IMG/VR virus record: IMGVR_UViG_3300027770_000021 | Span: 1-29,726 of that record | Direction: 5' to 3' (one strand) | Length of the DNA: 29,726 nt | From: a virus | Part shown: one piece after another, positions 1 through 7,312 of the stretch | Position numbering within the stretch: the stretch's first letter is position 1 | Layout: each line of letters opens with the position of its first letter | The notes under the pieces: model-generated | Databases searched by the model: none | Seen by the model: the letters and a program-made list of their open reading frames with translations, nothing else | Told to the model about the DNA's origin: nothing | Position numbers and translations under genes: made by a program

Positions 1-127
1 CAGAGATTGTCAGGTAGTCCTGATCTGCCCAAGTGTCGGTGCCGATTGCCGTTGAGGTCACGCTGGCTTGCGCCACTGTGGAGGTTCCGTTGAGCGTCAC
101 TGCGTCAATGAGGCTGTCTCGCAGCCA
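1..127. repeat. Terminal direct repeat, left copy (circle overlap)
   Basis: Bases 1-127 are identical to bases 29600-29726. An exact 127-base overlap is the size typical of a de Bruijn assembler run at k=127 that closed a circle, so this is more likely an assembly overlap than a biological terminal repeat. The same gene reads through both copies in one frame. It shows that the contig is circular or terminally redundant and that the genome is complete. Confidence 0.95.
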
Positions 128-391
128 AGTGCGCCACGCCATCAGGTCCGCGTACTTGCGGCCGAGGTCAGCCTGTGGCTGGATGTAGACCGTGGCGTTG
201 ATGGTCAGCACGACCTGGCGATTGCTCGCGCCGTAGCTGATCGAGTCGTCGCCAGGGATCAGCACGATGGCTGGGACCACGGCGAGATTGTCTGGCGGGT
301 AGGTGTGGACTTGTCGCAGCGTGTAGCCGCTTGGCGAGGTTGCCGCCGTCAGGTGTGCAGCGAGTCCGGCGAGGATCGTGGCGTCGTTCAC
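1..391 (-). CDS. Tail terminator / tail completion protein (5' part; gene crosses the circle junction)
   Basis: This GTG-start gene (GTG at 391, overlapping the previous stop as GTGA) runs off the left edge and continues at 29599 to a TAG at 29553, giving 145 aa in the circle. The N-terminus reads VNDATILAGLAAHL and is followed by a beta-rich middle (VVPAIVLIPGDDSISYG, QVVLTINATVYIQPQADLG). This fits the small alpha/beta tail-terminator (gpU/minor tail) and head-tail joining fold. It lies between the connector block and the tail tube gene, where siphophages encode the terminator that caps tail polymerisation. The assignment rests on position, size and general sequence character, and no diagnostic motif is visible. 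Confidence 0.65.
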   Translation of the reverse strand, partial: MNDATILAGLAAHLTAATSPSGYTLRQVHTYPPDNLAVVPAIVLIPGDDSISYGASNRQVVLTINATVYIQPQADLGRKYADLMAWRTWLRDSLIDAVTLNGTSTVAQASVTSTAIGTDTWADQDYLTIS

Positions 392-522
392 TCTGCCTCC
401 GGCTCTGGCTCAGGATATCGTTCGTTCTTGCCGACAACCTTCCCTGTCTCAGCGTCTCGCACGATCTCCACAAGCATCCCAGTCTCTGGGTCTAGGTAGG
501 CTGGTTCAGTGATGACTGCCAT
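388..522 (-). CDS. Small acidic hypothetical protein (44 aa)
   Basis: The ATG at 522 overlaps the TAA of the fibre gene (TAATG), and the TGA at 388-390 overlaps the GTG of the tail-terminator gene (GTGA). The short product begins MAVITEPAYLDPETG and ends in a run of P/E pairs (PEPEPEAE). The coupling on both sides in the same style as the rest of the genome is the main evidence that it is real. It contains a DPETG...VRDAETGKVVGKNERY segment of the kind seen in small phage structural-block proteins. Function unknown. By position it may be a minor connector or fibre-associated peptide. Confidence 0.6.
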   Translation of the reverse strand: MAVITEPAYLDPETGMLVEIVRDAETGKVVGKNERYPEPEPEAE

Positions 523-2159
523 TATGAGACCTCCGCATAGAATCCACCGCCAGTTCCAGCGATTCCAGCAGTAGAACTAGCCACCAAGTCTGATTGTGAA
601 GCCTGGCTATAGTGCTGTCCGCCCGTTGCTGCATTTGCTGCGGTGCTTGTTCTCAATGTAGCACCTAAGATATTTGCTACTGTTGTTGCAACAACAATAA
701 ATGAAATCCAATACTCTGTCCCAGCCGTTAGTGTATATGTCGCTGGGTATCCACCAGTTGTGTCAAGTGCTCGGGTATACTTTGTACCAGTAGCGCTAAA
801 GATACTTGTATCACTTGCCGTTCTTGCTACAAGGGTAAATGTAGTGCCGCTTCTTGTATAGATTCCAAACCTTACAAGCGTTGCAGCAGTATTTGCGATT
901 GTTCCAGAAGTAAACGAAATATTACTTACGGTGAAGTTTTTATATGGTATTAGTCTACTATGAGTGATTGATCCACTTGCTACGTTGGAGTTTGATGTCA
1001 GGACAAAAAGAGGATGACTTCCAATAACTCCAGAACTTCCAAACTGACTCGTTCCATACGCCGTACCAGCCACTGCCGCATCAGCCGTAGCCTGTGCTGT
1101 AGCGGCATTGGTGACCCCTGTTGAGCCTCGGTCATAGGCTGACTTCACTGCCGTAGGGGTGGCAGCAAGGACACTGCTGGTGGTAGAGGTTGAGTCACTG
1201 AGCTGCACCACGCCAGCCGATGCAGTACCTGCTGCGCTCACGCTGATGTTTGCGCTGCCGCTTGTGCCTGAGTTGGTGAGTGGGGCATTGACCGTGACTA
1301 CCCCTGATGAGCCTGCTGCCCCTGTTGCGCCAGTGGCCCCAGTTGCGCCGGTGGCTCCAGCAGAGCCAGCCGCACCTTGAGGAACTCCGAAGTCAAAGAC
1401 GGCTGCGGAGGATGAGCCTGTGTTGCTGACTGTTGCGGAAGAGCCAGCAGGCAAAGTGGTCGTCGTGCCGACGGAGATGGTTGCAGCTGCACCAGCAGCG
1501 CCAGCCGAACCAGCAACGCCTTGAGGAATGCCGAAGTTGAATGTGCCTGCGGCAGAACTGCCGACATTGGCGACGGTGGCCGCTGATCCTGCGGCGAGCG
1601 TCGTGGTTGTGCCAACCGAGATCGTGGCTGCCGCTCCAGTTGCTCCTGTGGCGCCAGTTGCTCCGGTGGCGCCTGTCGCACCTGCGGCACCAGCCGAACC
1701 AGCAACGCCTTGAGGGATGCCAAAGTTGAATGTGCCAGCGGCAGAACTGCCGACATTGATGACGGTGGCTGCCGAGCCTGCGGCGAGCGTTGTGGTCGTA
1801 CCGACGGCAATCGTCGCGGCCGTCCCTGTCGCTCCAGTGTTGCCAGTGTCACCCTTCGCTCCAGTTGCGCCGGTGGCGCCTGTTGCACCTGCGGCACCAG
1901 CCGCACCTGTTGATCCTTGCGGCCCTTGCGGAATTGTGAAGTTGAAAGTGCCAGCGGTTGAGGAGCCAGAGTTGGTGACCGATGCAGTCCCGCCAGGTGC
2001 GCCTGTCGTTGTGGTGCCTACGGCAACGCTTACCACCGTTGCGCCTTGAGGACCAGTCGATGCAACGGAGACAGTCTGCGTGACTGGGCTGACGGTGACG
2101 ATATCCCTGCCGTCGTCGATCGTGACGGTCTGCTTCGTGACAGAGACGCTGACACTCAC
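522..2159 (-). CDS. Collagen-like, Phage_fiber_2-type fibre protein (545 aa)
   Basis: A long fibre starting with GTG (GTGA overlap with the upstream gene). Residues 40-286 alternate beta modules of about 38 residues (the VGTTTTLAAGSAATV...GTFNFGIPQG type, four copies) with collagen-like Gly-X-Y tracts at about 79-112, 151-177, 214-224 and 261-286. Residues 305-365 (TASAGVVQLSDSTSTTSSV...AVKSAYDRG) match the Phage_fiber_2 repeat found in tail fibres. Residues 375-545 form a separate beta-rich tip rich in Thr and Ser. The gene lies inside the head-tail connector block, unlike the usual tail-fibre position after the tape measure, so it may form a head or neck fibre or be a relocated receptor-binding fibre. 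The codons for the C-terminal tip (522 to about 1050) are visibly richer in A+T than the neighbours. Confidence 0.8.
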   Translation of the reverse strand: MSVSVSVTKQTVTIDDGRDIVTVSPVTQTVSVASTGPQGATVVSVAVGTTTTGAPGGTASVTNSGSSTAGTFNFTIPQGPQGSTGAAGAAGATGATGATGAKGDTGNTGATGTAATIAVGTTTTLAAGSAATVINVGSSAAGTFNFGIPQGVAGSAGAAGATGATGATGATGATGAAATISVGTTTTLAAGSAATVANVGSSAAGTFNFGIPQGVAGSAGAAGAAATISVGTTTTLPAGSSATVSNTGSSSAAVFDFGVPQGAAGSAGATGATGATGATGAAGSSGVVTVNAPLTNSGTSGSANISVSAAGTASAGVVQLSDSTSTTSSVLAATPTAVKSAYDRGSTGVTNAATAQATADAAVAGTAYGTSQFGSSGVIGSHPLFVLTSNSNVASGSITHSRLIPYKNFTVSNISFTSGTIANTAATLVRFGIYTRSGTTFTLVARTASDTSIFSATGTKYTRALDTTGGYPATYTLTAGTEYWISFIVVATTVANILGATLRTSTAANAATGGQHYSQASQSDLVASSTAGIAGTGGGFYAEVS

Positions 2160-2512
2160 CGAGTCACCTCAGGCGAGATAGTTGCCAAACCCTCCAATAG
2201 TCTCGTGACGACTCCGCCGCCGCTCACAAGTTCAAGGTCGTAGACGCCGCTGAACGGCGCTGTCAACGCGGCCGTGACGGTTGCGCTTGCGGCAAGCGTG
2301 ATGGTTCCAGCAGCGCCGCCGAGGACGATGCCAGCGTTCGCCGTGGTCAGCGTCAAGACGGCGCTGGTTGATGCGTAGGTCTCGCGCACATTGAGGCGAG
2401 CCGTGTACCCAGTCAGGTCAATTGCTGTGCCACCAGAGTCCGTCCAAGTTGCGACCAGCGCCAGCGTTGCGCCCTGCTTGATCTCAAGGTTGTAGGTATT
2501 CAGGTTTGGCAT
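2156..2512 (-). CDS. Beta-rich structural protein, BppU-N-like (118 aa)
   Basis: The product begins MPNLNTYNLEIKQGATL and contains the pattern LVATWTDSGGTAIDLTGYTARLNVRE. This resembles small phage virion proteins and the N-terminal domain of baseplate upper proteins: a beta-sandwich starting with a 'KQG..' strand and a 'DLTGYTA' turn. The ATG overlaps the connector stop (TAATG) and its TGA overlaps the GTG of the fibre gene. Tight coupling to the fibre suggests that it joins the fibre to the neck or acts as a head-decoration or adaptor protein. Family placement is from memory of sequence style, and the role is inferred. Confidence 0.6.
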   Translation of the reverse strand: MPNLNTYNLEIKQGATLALVATWTDSGGTAIDLTGYTARLNVRETYASTSAVLTLTTANAGIVLGGAAGTITLAASATVTAALTAPFSGVYDLELVSGGGVVTRLLEGLATISPEVTR

Positions 2513-3111
2513 TAGCGCACCAGACCAGATCGCTTGCGGTATGCCTCAAGCAACACTTGCGCCTCTGGATGCAGTGCGCGTGTCTGGCGTAGGATGCCAC
2601 CGAGGTCAGCAGAACCGATCACGCCGAACGGCGAGGTCCTTGATGACCAGACTGCGCTGGCTTGAATCAGTGCGCTTTGGATCACTGCGCTTGGCACGGC
2701 AGGGAAGCCGAAGACTCCCACAATCTGCACGCCCCGATACACATTCTTTGGGAAGTTCTTTGGATAGGTGACGCTCACATCGACTTGGGTGTAGGGGAAG
2801 CCATCAAGTGCGGCGTTGCCTGGTGCAAGGTTGTAGTCCGTCAGCGTCGTCCAGGTGGTGTCATACGAGCCGACTCCGAGGTCATCGGTCTTGAGGGTGG
2901 TGATGCTCACAAGGTCATCGGTCAGGACATATTCGTATTCCTCAGCCGTGTAGTAGCGCGTCTCGGTCGCGGTGCCGAAGCCAGTCTTGCGGTCGCAGTA
3001 GAGGTCGATCAGCGCGTCGGTCGCATCAAGGACAGACTGCAACGCCGTGTCATCAACGGAGTCGGTGATGCCGATGCTGCTCTTCAGTTGCGCGAGTGTG
3101 GCGTAGCTCAT
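2512..3111 (-). CDS. Head-tail connector protein, HK97 gp6-like (199 aa)
   Basis: The N-terminus MSYATLAQLKSSIGI..SVDDTALQSVLDATDALIDLYCDRKTGFG is the classic start of gp6/gp15-like head-tail adaptors: two helices followed by a Y-C-[DG]-R motif. The C-terminal half (VPSAVIQSALIQASAVWSSRTSPFGVIGSADLGGILRQTR..) carries the conserved helix that lines the connector ring. These proteins form a dodecameric ring below the portal and close the packaged head. The start ATG at 3111 overlaps the previous stop (ATGA). The order capsid, small protein, connector, terminator is normal for this group. Confidence 0.85.
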   Translation of the reverse strand: MSYATLAQLKSSIGITDSVDDTALQSVLDATDALIDLYCDRKTGFGTATETRYYTAEEYEYVLTDDLVSITTLKTDDLGVGSYDTTWTTLTDYNLAPGNAALDGFPYTQVDVSVTYPKNFPKNVYRGVQIVGVFGFPAVPSAVIQSALIQASAVWSSRTSPFGVIGSADLGGILRQTRALHPEAQVLLEAYRKRSGLVR

Positions 3112-3275
3112 TCGTCTGACCTTTCCCTGCGATCCACAGGCTCTCTCTTCAGGGTGGCTGTCTCACCCCATTTGATCAGCATAGCGCGCTCTGGGAGCCG
3201 CGTTGGTGCCTCTGCGTTGATTCTAGCCGCATCCCTGCGGCGTGCCAGTTGCTTCAAGACCTTGAGCAGATTCAT
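3108..3275 (-). CDS. Small basic protein downstream of the capsid gene (55 aa)
   Basis: A start at ATG 3275 is preferred because AGGAGGGG lies directly upstream. A longer in-frame reading from 3329 would run through the strong hairpin at 3292-3321 and is unlikely. The product starts MNLLKVLKQLARRRDAARINAE and is highly basic (RRR, RERSDE). Its TGA overlaps the connector start. Small basic proteins between capsid and connector genes are common and mostly uncharacterised. Possible roles are nucleic-acid contact or capsid decoration, but neither is shown here. Confidence 0.6.
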   Translation of the reverse strand: MNLLKVLKQLARRRDAARINAEAPTRLPERAMLIKWGETATLKREPVDRRERSDE

Positions 3276-3291
3276 ACCCCTCCTAACTAAA

Positions 3292-3321
3292 CAGGGGGCC
3301 GAGCCGAAGCCCGACCCCCTG
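3292..3321 (-). terminator. UUCG-capped hairpin after the capsid gene
   Basis: On the minus-strand RNA the arms CAGGGGGUCGGGC and GCUCGGCCCCCUG pair over 13 positions, including two G-U pairs, around a UUCG loop. The exceptionally stable C(UUCG)G closure is present. It lies 25 bases after the capsid stop and is followed by only three T residues, then by the ribosome site of the next gene. It could be a partial terminator that keeps capsid mRNA in excess, or a 3' stabiliser of the capsid message. Confidence 0.75.
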
Positions 3322-3346
3322 CTGTTCAAGTGCTACGACCTAAAGA

Positions 3347-4483
3347 TTAGGAAGCGGCGTTCTTGAGGAACTTGACCGCGTTCGCCTGAACGAGGTTGGT
3401 CGCACCACGAACGGTGCACTTGTACGAGATCAGGTCGGTGTCCCAAGCAAACTCCTTGCTGGACTCGATCTGAACCCCACCGACGAGTACGGTCACGATC
3501 TGACCGAGGTCGCCGAACAGGATGCCGCGAGCGTTCGCGGCGAAGTCTGCGATTCCACCGGTCGTGTAGACAGGCTTGCCGAGGAGACGATCAACGCCAC
3601 CCTGACCACCTGGCTGGAAAATCGGCACTGACGAGGAAGTGATCCCAAGAACTGTTCCGAGGTTGGTGTCGGTAGTCAGCCAGCCAGCCTTGCCCGCGTT
3701 ACGGTATTGCTGTTTCACGGCATACTGCAAGCCCACTAACTCGGAATATGTGACGGTGGTTGCCGACGAGCCAACCGCGTACGAACCAGCCGCAGCCGCG
3801 ACAGCGGTGCCTGCAACGGCGCCGTGCTTGACTGCAACTTCTGAACCCATCTTGTCAGCGATCATCGCTGAAAGATCGAATGCCGCGTCGTTCACCAACT
3901 CATTGGTGACCTGAAGGATGATGCCGTACTTCACTGGGGTTAGGTCCAGGGAGGACAGCGTTCCGTCAGACTCGGTGATCTGTGCTGCTTCAGCAAATGA
4001 ACCAGCAGTTCCCAAAGCCGTGACGCGAGGGAAGGACAACTGATTGCCGGTGCTGACATTGTAAACCGTTGTTGCGTTTGCATCCAGGAATGGGTTGATC
4101 TGACCAGCGACAACATTCACTCGGGTGAAGATGTCGACTGGGTTCCCAAGACCGGTTGCGCGGGAAACATCGCGCTTCTCAAAGGTCTTGGACCCACCAT
4201 TGCGGCCAAGTTCTCGGAGTTCTGCGTTGTCGTCGCGGTCAGCCTTTGGAGCGATCACAGCAGCGAACTCGGCACGGGCTGCATCAGCCTGTGAACGAGC
4301 CTCTGTTGCGGCCTTCTCCGTGCGGATTGCTTCAGCGATTGTGCCAGCCTCTGCAACGAGACCGTCAAACTGCTGCTTGGCGTCACCCTCTAGAACTCCA
4401 CCCTTCTCGGCGAGGTCCGTGGCGATCGCCTGAGCCTGCGTGAGCAGGTTCGCTCGCTTGTCAGCGAGTGCGTCGTATGCCAT
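3347..4483 (-). CDS. Major capsid protein, HK97 fold (378 aa)
   Basis: The start at ATG 4483 is chosen because AAAGGAG lies seven bases upstream. An in-frame ATG at 4504 lacks such a site. Residues 1-95 are helical and charged (KRANLLTQAQAIATDLAEKGG...AEARSQADAARAEFAAV), which is the HK97-type delta/scaffold region. The mature capsid domain follows from about residue 105 (ATGLGNPVDIFTRVNVV, then FAEAAQITESDGTLSSLDLTPVKYGIILQVTNELVNDAAFDL, a typical E-loop and P-domain helix pattern). The scaffold region should be removed by the protease encoded just upstream. It has a long untranslated leader and a strong hairpin after it, as expected for the most abundant protein. Confidence 0.95.
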   Translation of the reverse strand: MAYDALADKRANLLTQAQAIATDLAEKGGVLEGDAKQQFDGLVAEAGTIAEAIRTEKAATEARSQADAARAEFAAVIAPKADRDDNAELRELGRNGGSKTFEKRDVSRATGLGNPVDIFTRVNVVAGQINPFLDANATTVYNVSTGNQLSFPRVTALGTAGSFAEAAQITESDGTLSSLDLTPVKYGIILQVTNELVNDAAFDLSAMIADKMGSEVAVKHGAVAGTAVAAAAGSYAVGSSATTVTYSELVGLQYAVKQQYRNAGKAGWLTTDTNLGTVLGITSSSVPIFQPGGQGGVDRLLGKPVYTTGGIADFAANARGILFGDLGQIVTVLVGGVQIESSKEFAWDTDLISYKCTVRGATNLVQANAVKFLKNAAS

Positions 4484-4608
4484 TTGGTTACTCCTTTGCG
4501 TCACTTGGACGCGCTTCTATTCCTTGCTATTGCTATTTCGACTCACCAAGCGGGATGACCTGATCGCGGGCTTGCCTACATCGGGCAGCGGGGCGGGGTC
4601 TCGTGGCT
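4484..4608 (-). promoter_or_regulatory. Capsid gene leader (125 bases)
   Basis: This is one of the longer non-coding gaps in a genome whose genes mostly overlap. On the minus strand it has a G+C-rich first part and an A-rich second part containing the near repeat AATAGCAATAGCAAGGAATAG, then AAAGGAG before the start. No convincing -35/-10 pair is visible (a TTGGTG occurs without a good -10). It may hold a capsid promoter of unfamiliar type or an RNA leader that enhances translation. Confidence 0.4.
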
Positions 4609-6117
4609 TTAGAGTTCCTGATCCATCAAGCGCTTGGTCTGCAACATCGCCAACGCAACGGATGGATCAACTCCAACCGGCTTTGGCGCGAGCCTCTCGC
4701 GCACCTGGTCAATCACCTGAAGATCATCTGGCGTCAGCGGGTTTGCTGACTTGATGTTCTCCAGCGTAGTCATTAACCGGTCGCCGTCTACGCCGAGCTT
4801 CGCGGCGGACAGTTTGCGAACAGCCGTGAGACCAATGGTTGCTGGGTAAGCAGGGGTCTGCCCAGCGGACAGGACGCTCACCTCAAACAGATTGATCTCG
4901 TTGAGTGTGCGGATATTCTCTTCCCAGACATCGCCGCTCTTTGGGATGGAGAACCCGAAGGACATCCCCATCGAGCGCGCTTCGTAGGTCAGTTTGCTGA
5001 TGACGCTTGCGGCATCTGGATCGGCTGGGTCAAGCTTCGCTTCAACCTTCAAGCCGCGTGCATCCTCGGTCAGTGTCAGACGGCCGCTTGCGGTCGTTGC
5101 AAGTGCGCGGGTCTCGTCGTGTCCGAAGAGGAACGAGATCATCTTCTTGCCATCGGCAACGCGCTTCAGCGTTCGGGTGAAGGCGTTCGGCGCGATGATC
5201 TCGGTGAACTGCATTCCGTCGGATGGCACATTGAACAGCGCGGCGTAGCCGCTGAAGGTCTTCTGTCCATCCTCACCCTCGGTGACGGTGAAGTCGCCCA
5301 TTGGAAGTGCGCGAGTCTCAAGTTCCTTCAAGTCAATGATCTCCCTGTCTTCAAGCGCGGCAACGATGCCTTCTGCCCATCGTACAACGCGGTCGGCGCC
5401 GTCTGATTGTGTGGGGTTTACGCCCCAAAGGTAGGCGGCCACAGCGCCAGGTCCAGGGAAGTTCTCGTTGGATTCGTCGCTGTTCTGCGGTACGCCTTCC
5501 CAGTCCACGCGATGCCGCGCGATCCACGCGATCATCCTTCGCGCCTTCTCATCGCTGACGCTGCCACCGGCAAGGTCGCGTGCGTCGCTGATTGTCTGCT
5601 CGACCAGTCCGTCCCCGCCAAGTCCTTCGGCGTAGTAGGCAAGTCCCTTGTCGGCTGCGCTCTGGATGTAGGCAGGAACATCGACCTGCGCGCGGATGGC
5701 ATTCTGCTCCTCAGTCACATCCATCGTTGAGGCGATCGCCTCTTCTGGAGTTAGTGCCTCAAGCCCCAACTCACGAGCCATAGCGCGCACATCGGCGTCG
5801 TTGTCCACGACCATCTCAATGTTGTCAGCGCCAAACTCCTCAATGAGCAGTTTGTATTTGTATTCCTTGAACGCCAGCCCAGTGGCAAACGGCGTTCCCT
5901 CAAAGTCGTTCAGGTGTACGGCCTCAACTCCAGCCACCTTGTTCTCCTGAAGCCAAGCGCGGGTCTCTTGAAGTCGGTCAATGCTGCGTGCGCTTACGAC
6001 GATGATCTGCTCTTCGCCGCTCATTACTTGCTCGTTCAGCCAGTCAATGTAGGGCTGATTGGGCGTGTCACCAGTTGTCGTCAGCGTGCCGTCAATGTCG
6101 GTAATGATGTAGCTCAC
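4609..6117 (-). CDS. HAD-phosphatase domain fused to HK97-type prohead protease (502 aa)
   Basis: Starts with GTG (GTGA overlap with the portal stop, AGGAG upstream). Three parts are visible. Residues 1-120 form a HAD domain: DIDGT with D7 and D9, VVSAR with S42, the lysine-rich KEYKYK near 85-89, and VVDNDADV with D105 and D107. It resembles the phosphatase half of T4 polynucleotide kinase. Residues about 147-250 form a helical module (VPAYIQSAADKGL...GPGAVAAYLWG...VVRWAEG) that also accompanies proteases in other actinophages. Residues about 285-425 are the S78 prohead protease (FSGYAALFNVPSD, H333 in FGHDE, S386 in SMGMSFGF). The protease should cut the capsid scaffold region. What the HAD domain does in the prohead is unknown. 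Confidence 0.9.
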   Translation of the reverse strand: MSYIITDIDGTLTTTGDTPNQPYIDWLNEQVMSGEEQIIVVSARSIDRLQETRAWLQENKVAGVEAVHLNDFEGTPFATGLAFKEYKYKLLIEEFGADNIEMVVDNDADVRAMARELGLEALTPEEAIASTMDVTEEQNAIRAQVDVPAYIQSAADKGLAYYAEGLGGDGLVEQTISDARDLAGGSVSDEKARRMIAWIARHRVDWEGVPQNSDESNENFPGPGAVAAYLWGVNPTQSDGADRVVRWAEGIVAALEDREIIDLKELETRALPMGDFTVTEGEDGQKTFSGYAALFNVPSDGMQFTEIIAPNAFTRTLKRVADGKKMISFLFGHDETRALATTASGRLTLTEDARGLKVEAKLDPADPDAASVISKLTYEARSMGMSFGFSIPKSGDVWEENIRTLNEINLFEVSVLSAGQTPAYPATIGLTAVRKLSAAKLGVDGDRLMTTLENIKSANPLTPDDLQVIDQVRERLAPKPVGVDPSVALAMLQTKRLMDQEL

Positions 6118-7304
6118 TTAGGCGGCTCCTGACCCACCACTCCAATGTTCAGCGGCTTCCAGTATTCATCTCCTGCTGGTCCGATTGGCGAGCGGTCCTC
6201 AAGTGAGCGCACTTCGTTCAGGCTCAGGAAGCCGTTGTTCAGCGCGGTGCTGTAGGAGTTATATCGCTCCTGCGTTGTGGCGCGGAGCAAGCCATCAAGG
6301 GTGAACTTCAGGAAGGTCTGCTGGCTGCCCGGCACGAGCCGCTGGAAGCCAGCCTCAAGTCGAGCGATGAGTGGGCCGAGTCCAAGACGCAGCCACTCAA
6401 TGCCGATCAGTTCCACCGAAGCGTAGGAGGTGTTGCCACCTGGCACCTGAAGCATATGGAGTGGGATTCCGTAGAGCCGCGCGATTGACTCCACGCTGTA
6501 GTGCATCGTCTCAACGAGCTGCAAGTCGGAGACCTTCGCACCGAGTTGCTGGAAGTCTGCGCCGCCGGTAAGGACGGCGACCTTGAAGGCGTTCTTGACG
6601 CTGCTGTTGCGGCGAGAGAATCCGTTGCGAAGTGCGTCAGCCTGGTCCTGTGTCAGTTCGCCTGGAACCTTCACGATGCCGCCAACGCTTGCGTTGTTCT
6701 CGTAGAACTTGGCGCTGAAGAGTTGCGTTGCGGCCGCAAGTCCGAGAGTCACCTTGTGATGCTCGATTGGCGACAAGCCGCGCAGCGACTCGCCAGTGCC
6801 AAAGAGTGTGATGTGAACGATGGAGTCAGCGCCGAGGACGGTGACGCCGTTGGTGGTCTTGATGTGGTAGCGCGGCTCGCCGTTCTCGTGCTGAACTACA
6901 TCAACCTTCTGCGGATCAAGCACGCGAGTCTCAACGACATCGCCGTTTCGACCAGTCAGGAAGAGGACGAAGGCGTTGCCGTCTAGCAGCAAGCTACTGG
7001 TTACACGATGCTTGAAGTCAAAGGATGTGAAGTTCGGGTTGTTTGGTAGCGGCGTGTCAATCCAGGACGGTCGCGGACGATATGGTCGGCGCGTTCCGTC
7101 AATGCGGATGTAGGTATCCCACGGCAGTGCGGCAACAGTGTCGGCGTACAACTTGACGGCCGCATAGACGGCGCCAATGCTGGTCGCGTTCTCCTGATTG
7201 ACTGAGACGCCTGCGGCTGAATCTGTCTCGCCGCTGAACCATCGTCCTCCGATGGTTCGCTCCTCGGATTGCTGGCGCCCTAGAAGGCGATCAAGGATTC
7301 CCAT
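6114..7304 (-). CDS. Portal protein, HK97 family (396 aa)
   Basis: The product begins MGILDRLLGRQQSEE and contains portal signatures: VYAAVKLYADTVAALPW (N-terminal helix), SSLLLDGNAFVLFLTGRNG, VLDPQKVDVV, HITLFGTGESLRGLSPIEHHKVTLGLAAATQLFSAKFYENNASVGGIVKVPGELT and IARLYGIPLHMLQV. These define the HK97-type dodecameric portal through which DNA is packaged and ejected. AAGGAG lies seven bases before the ATG. At 396 aa it is at the compact end of the family. The gene sits between the large terminase and the protease, the standard order. Confidence 0.95.
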   Translation of the reverse strand: MGILDRLLGRQQSEERTIGGRWFSGETDSAAGVSVNQENATSIGAVYAAVKLYADTVAALPWDTYIRIDGTRRPYRPRPSWIDTPLPNNPNFTSFDFKHRVTSSLLLDGNAFVLFLTGRNGDVVETRVLDPQKVDVVQHENGEPRYHIKTTNGVTVLGADSIVHITLFGTGESLRGLSPIEHHKVTLGLAAATQLFSAKFYENNASVGGIVKVPGELTQDQADALRNGFSRRNSSVKNAFKVAVLTGGADFQQLGAKVSDLQLVETMHYSVESIARLYGIPLHMLQVPGGNTSYASVELIGIEWLRLGLGPLIARLEAGFQRLVPGSQQTFLKFTLDGLLRATTQERYNSYSTALNNGFLSLNEVRSLEDRSPIGPAGDEYWKPLNIGVVGQEPPK

Positions 7305-7312
7305 TTGTCTCC

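Noticed and set aside
1-127. Biological short terminal repeat
   Set aside because: Length of exactly 127 bases matches a common assembler k-mer and lies inside a tail gene, not near the terminase; treated as an assembly overlap.
1290-1910. Regularly spaced repeats that could suggest a CRISPR array or a plus-strand proline/valine-rich gene
   Set aside because: The repeats are coding collagen and beta modules of the minus-strand fibre; spacing and content are not CRISPR-like, and the plus-strand frames are mirror images of Gly/Ala/Thr codons.
2662-3366. 234-residue plus-strand ORF
   Set aside because: Antisense to the connector and small basic gene and crosses the capsid-terminator hairpin; no ribosome site or recognisable domain.
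4500-4608. tRNA or small RNA in the capsid leader
   Set aside because: No cloverleaf or stable fold was seen; only an A-rich segment with near repeats.
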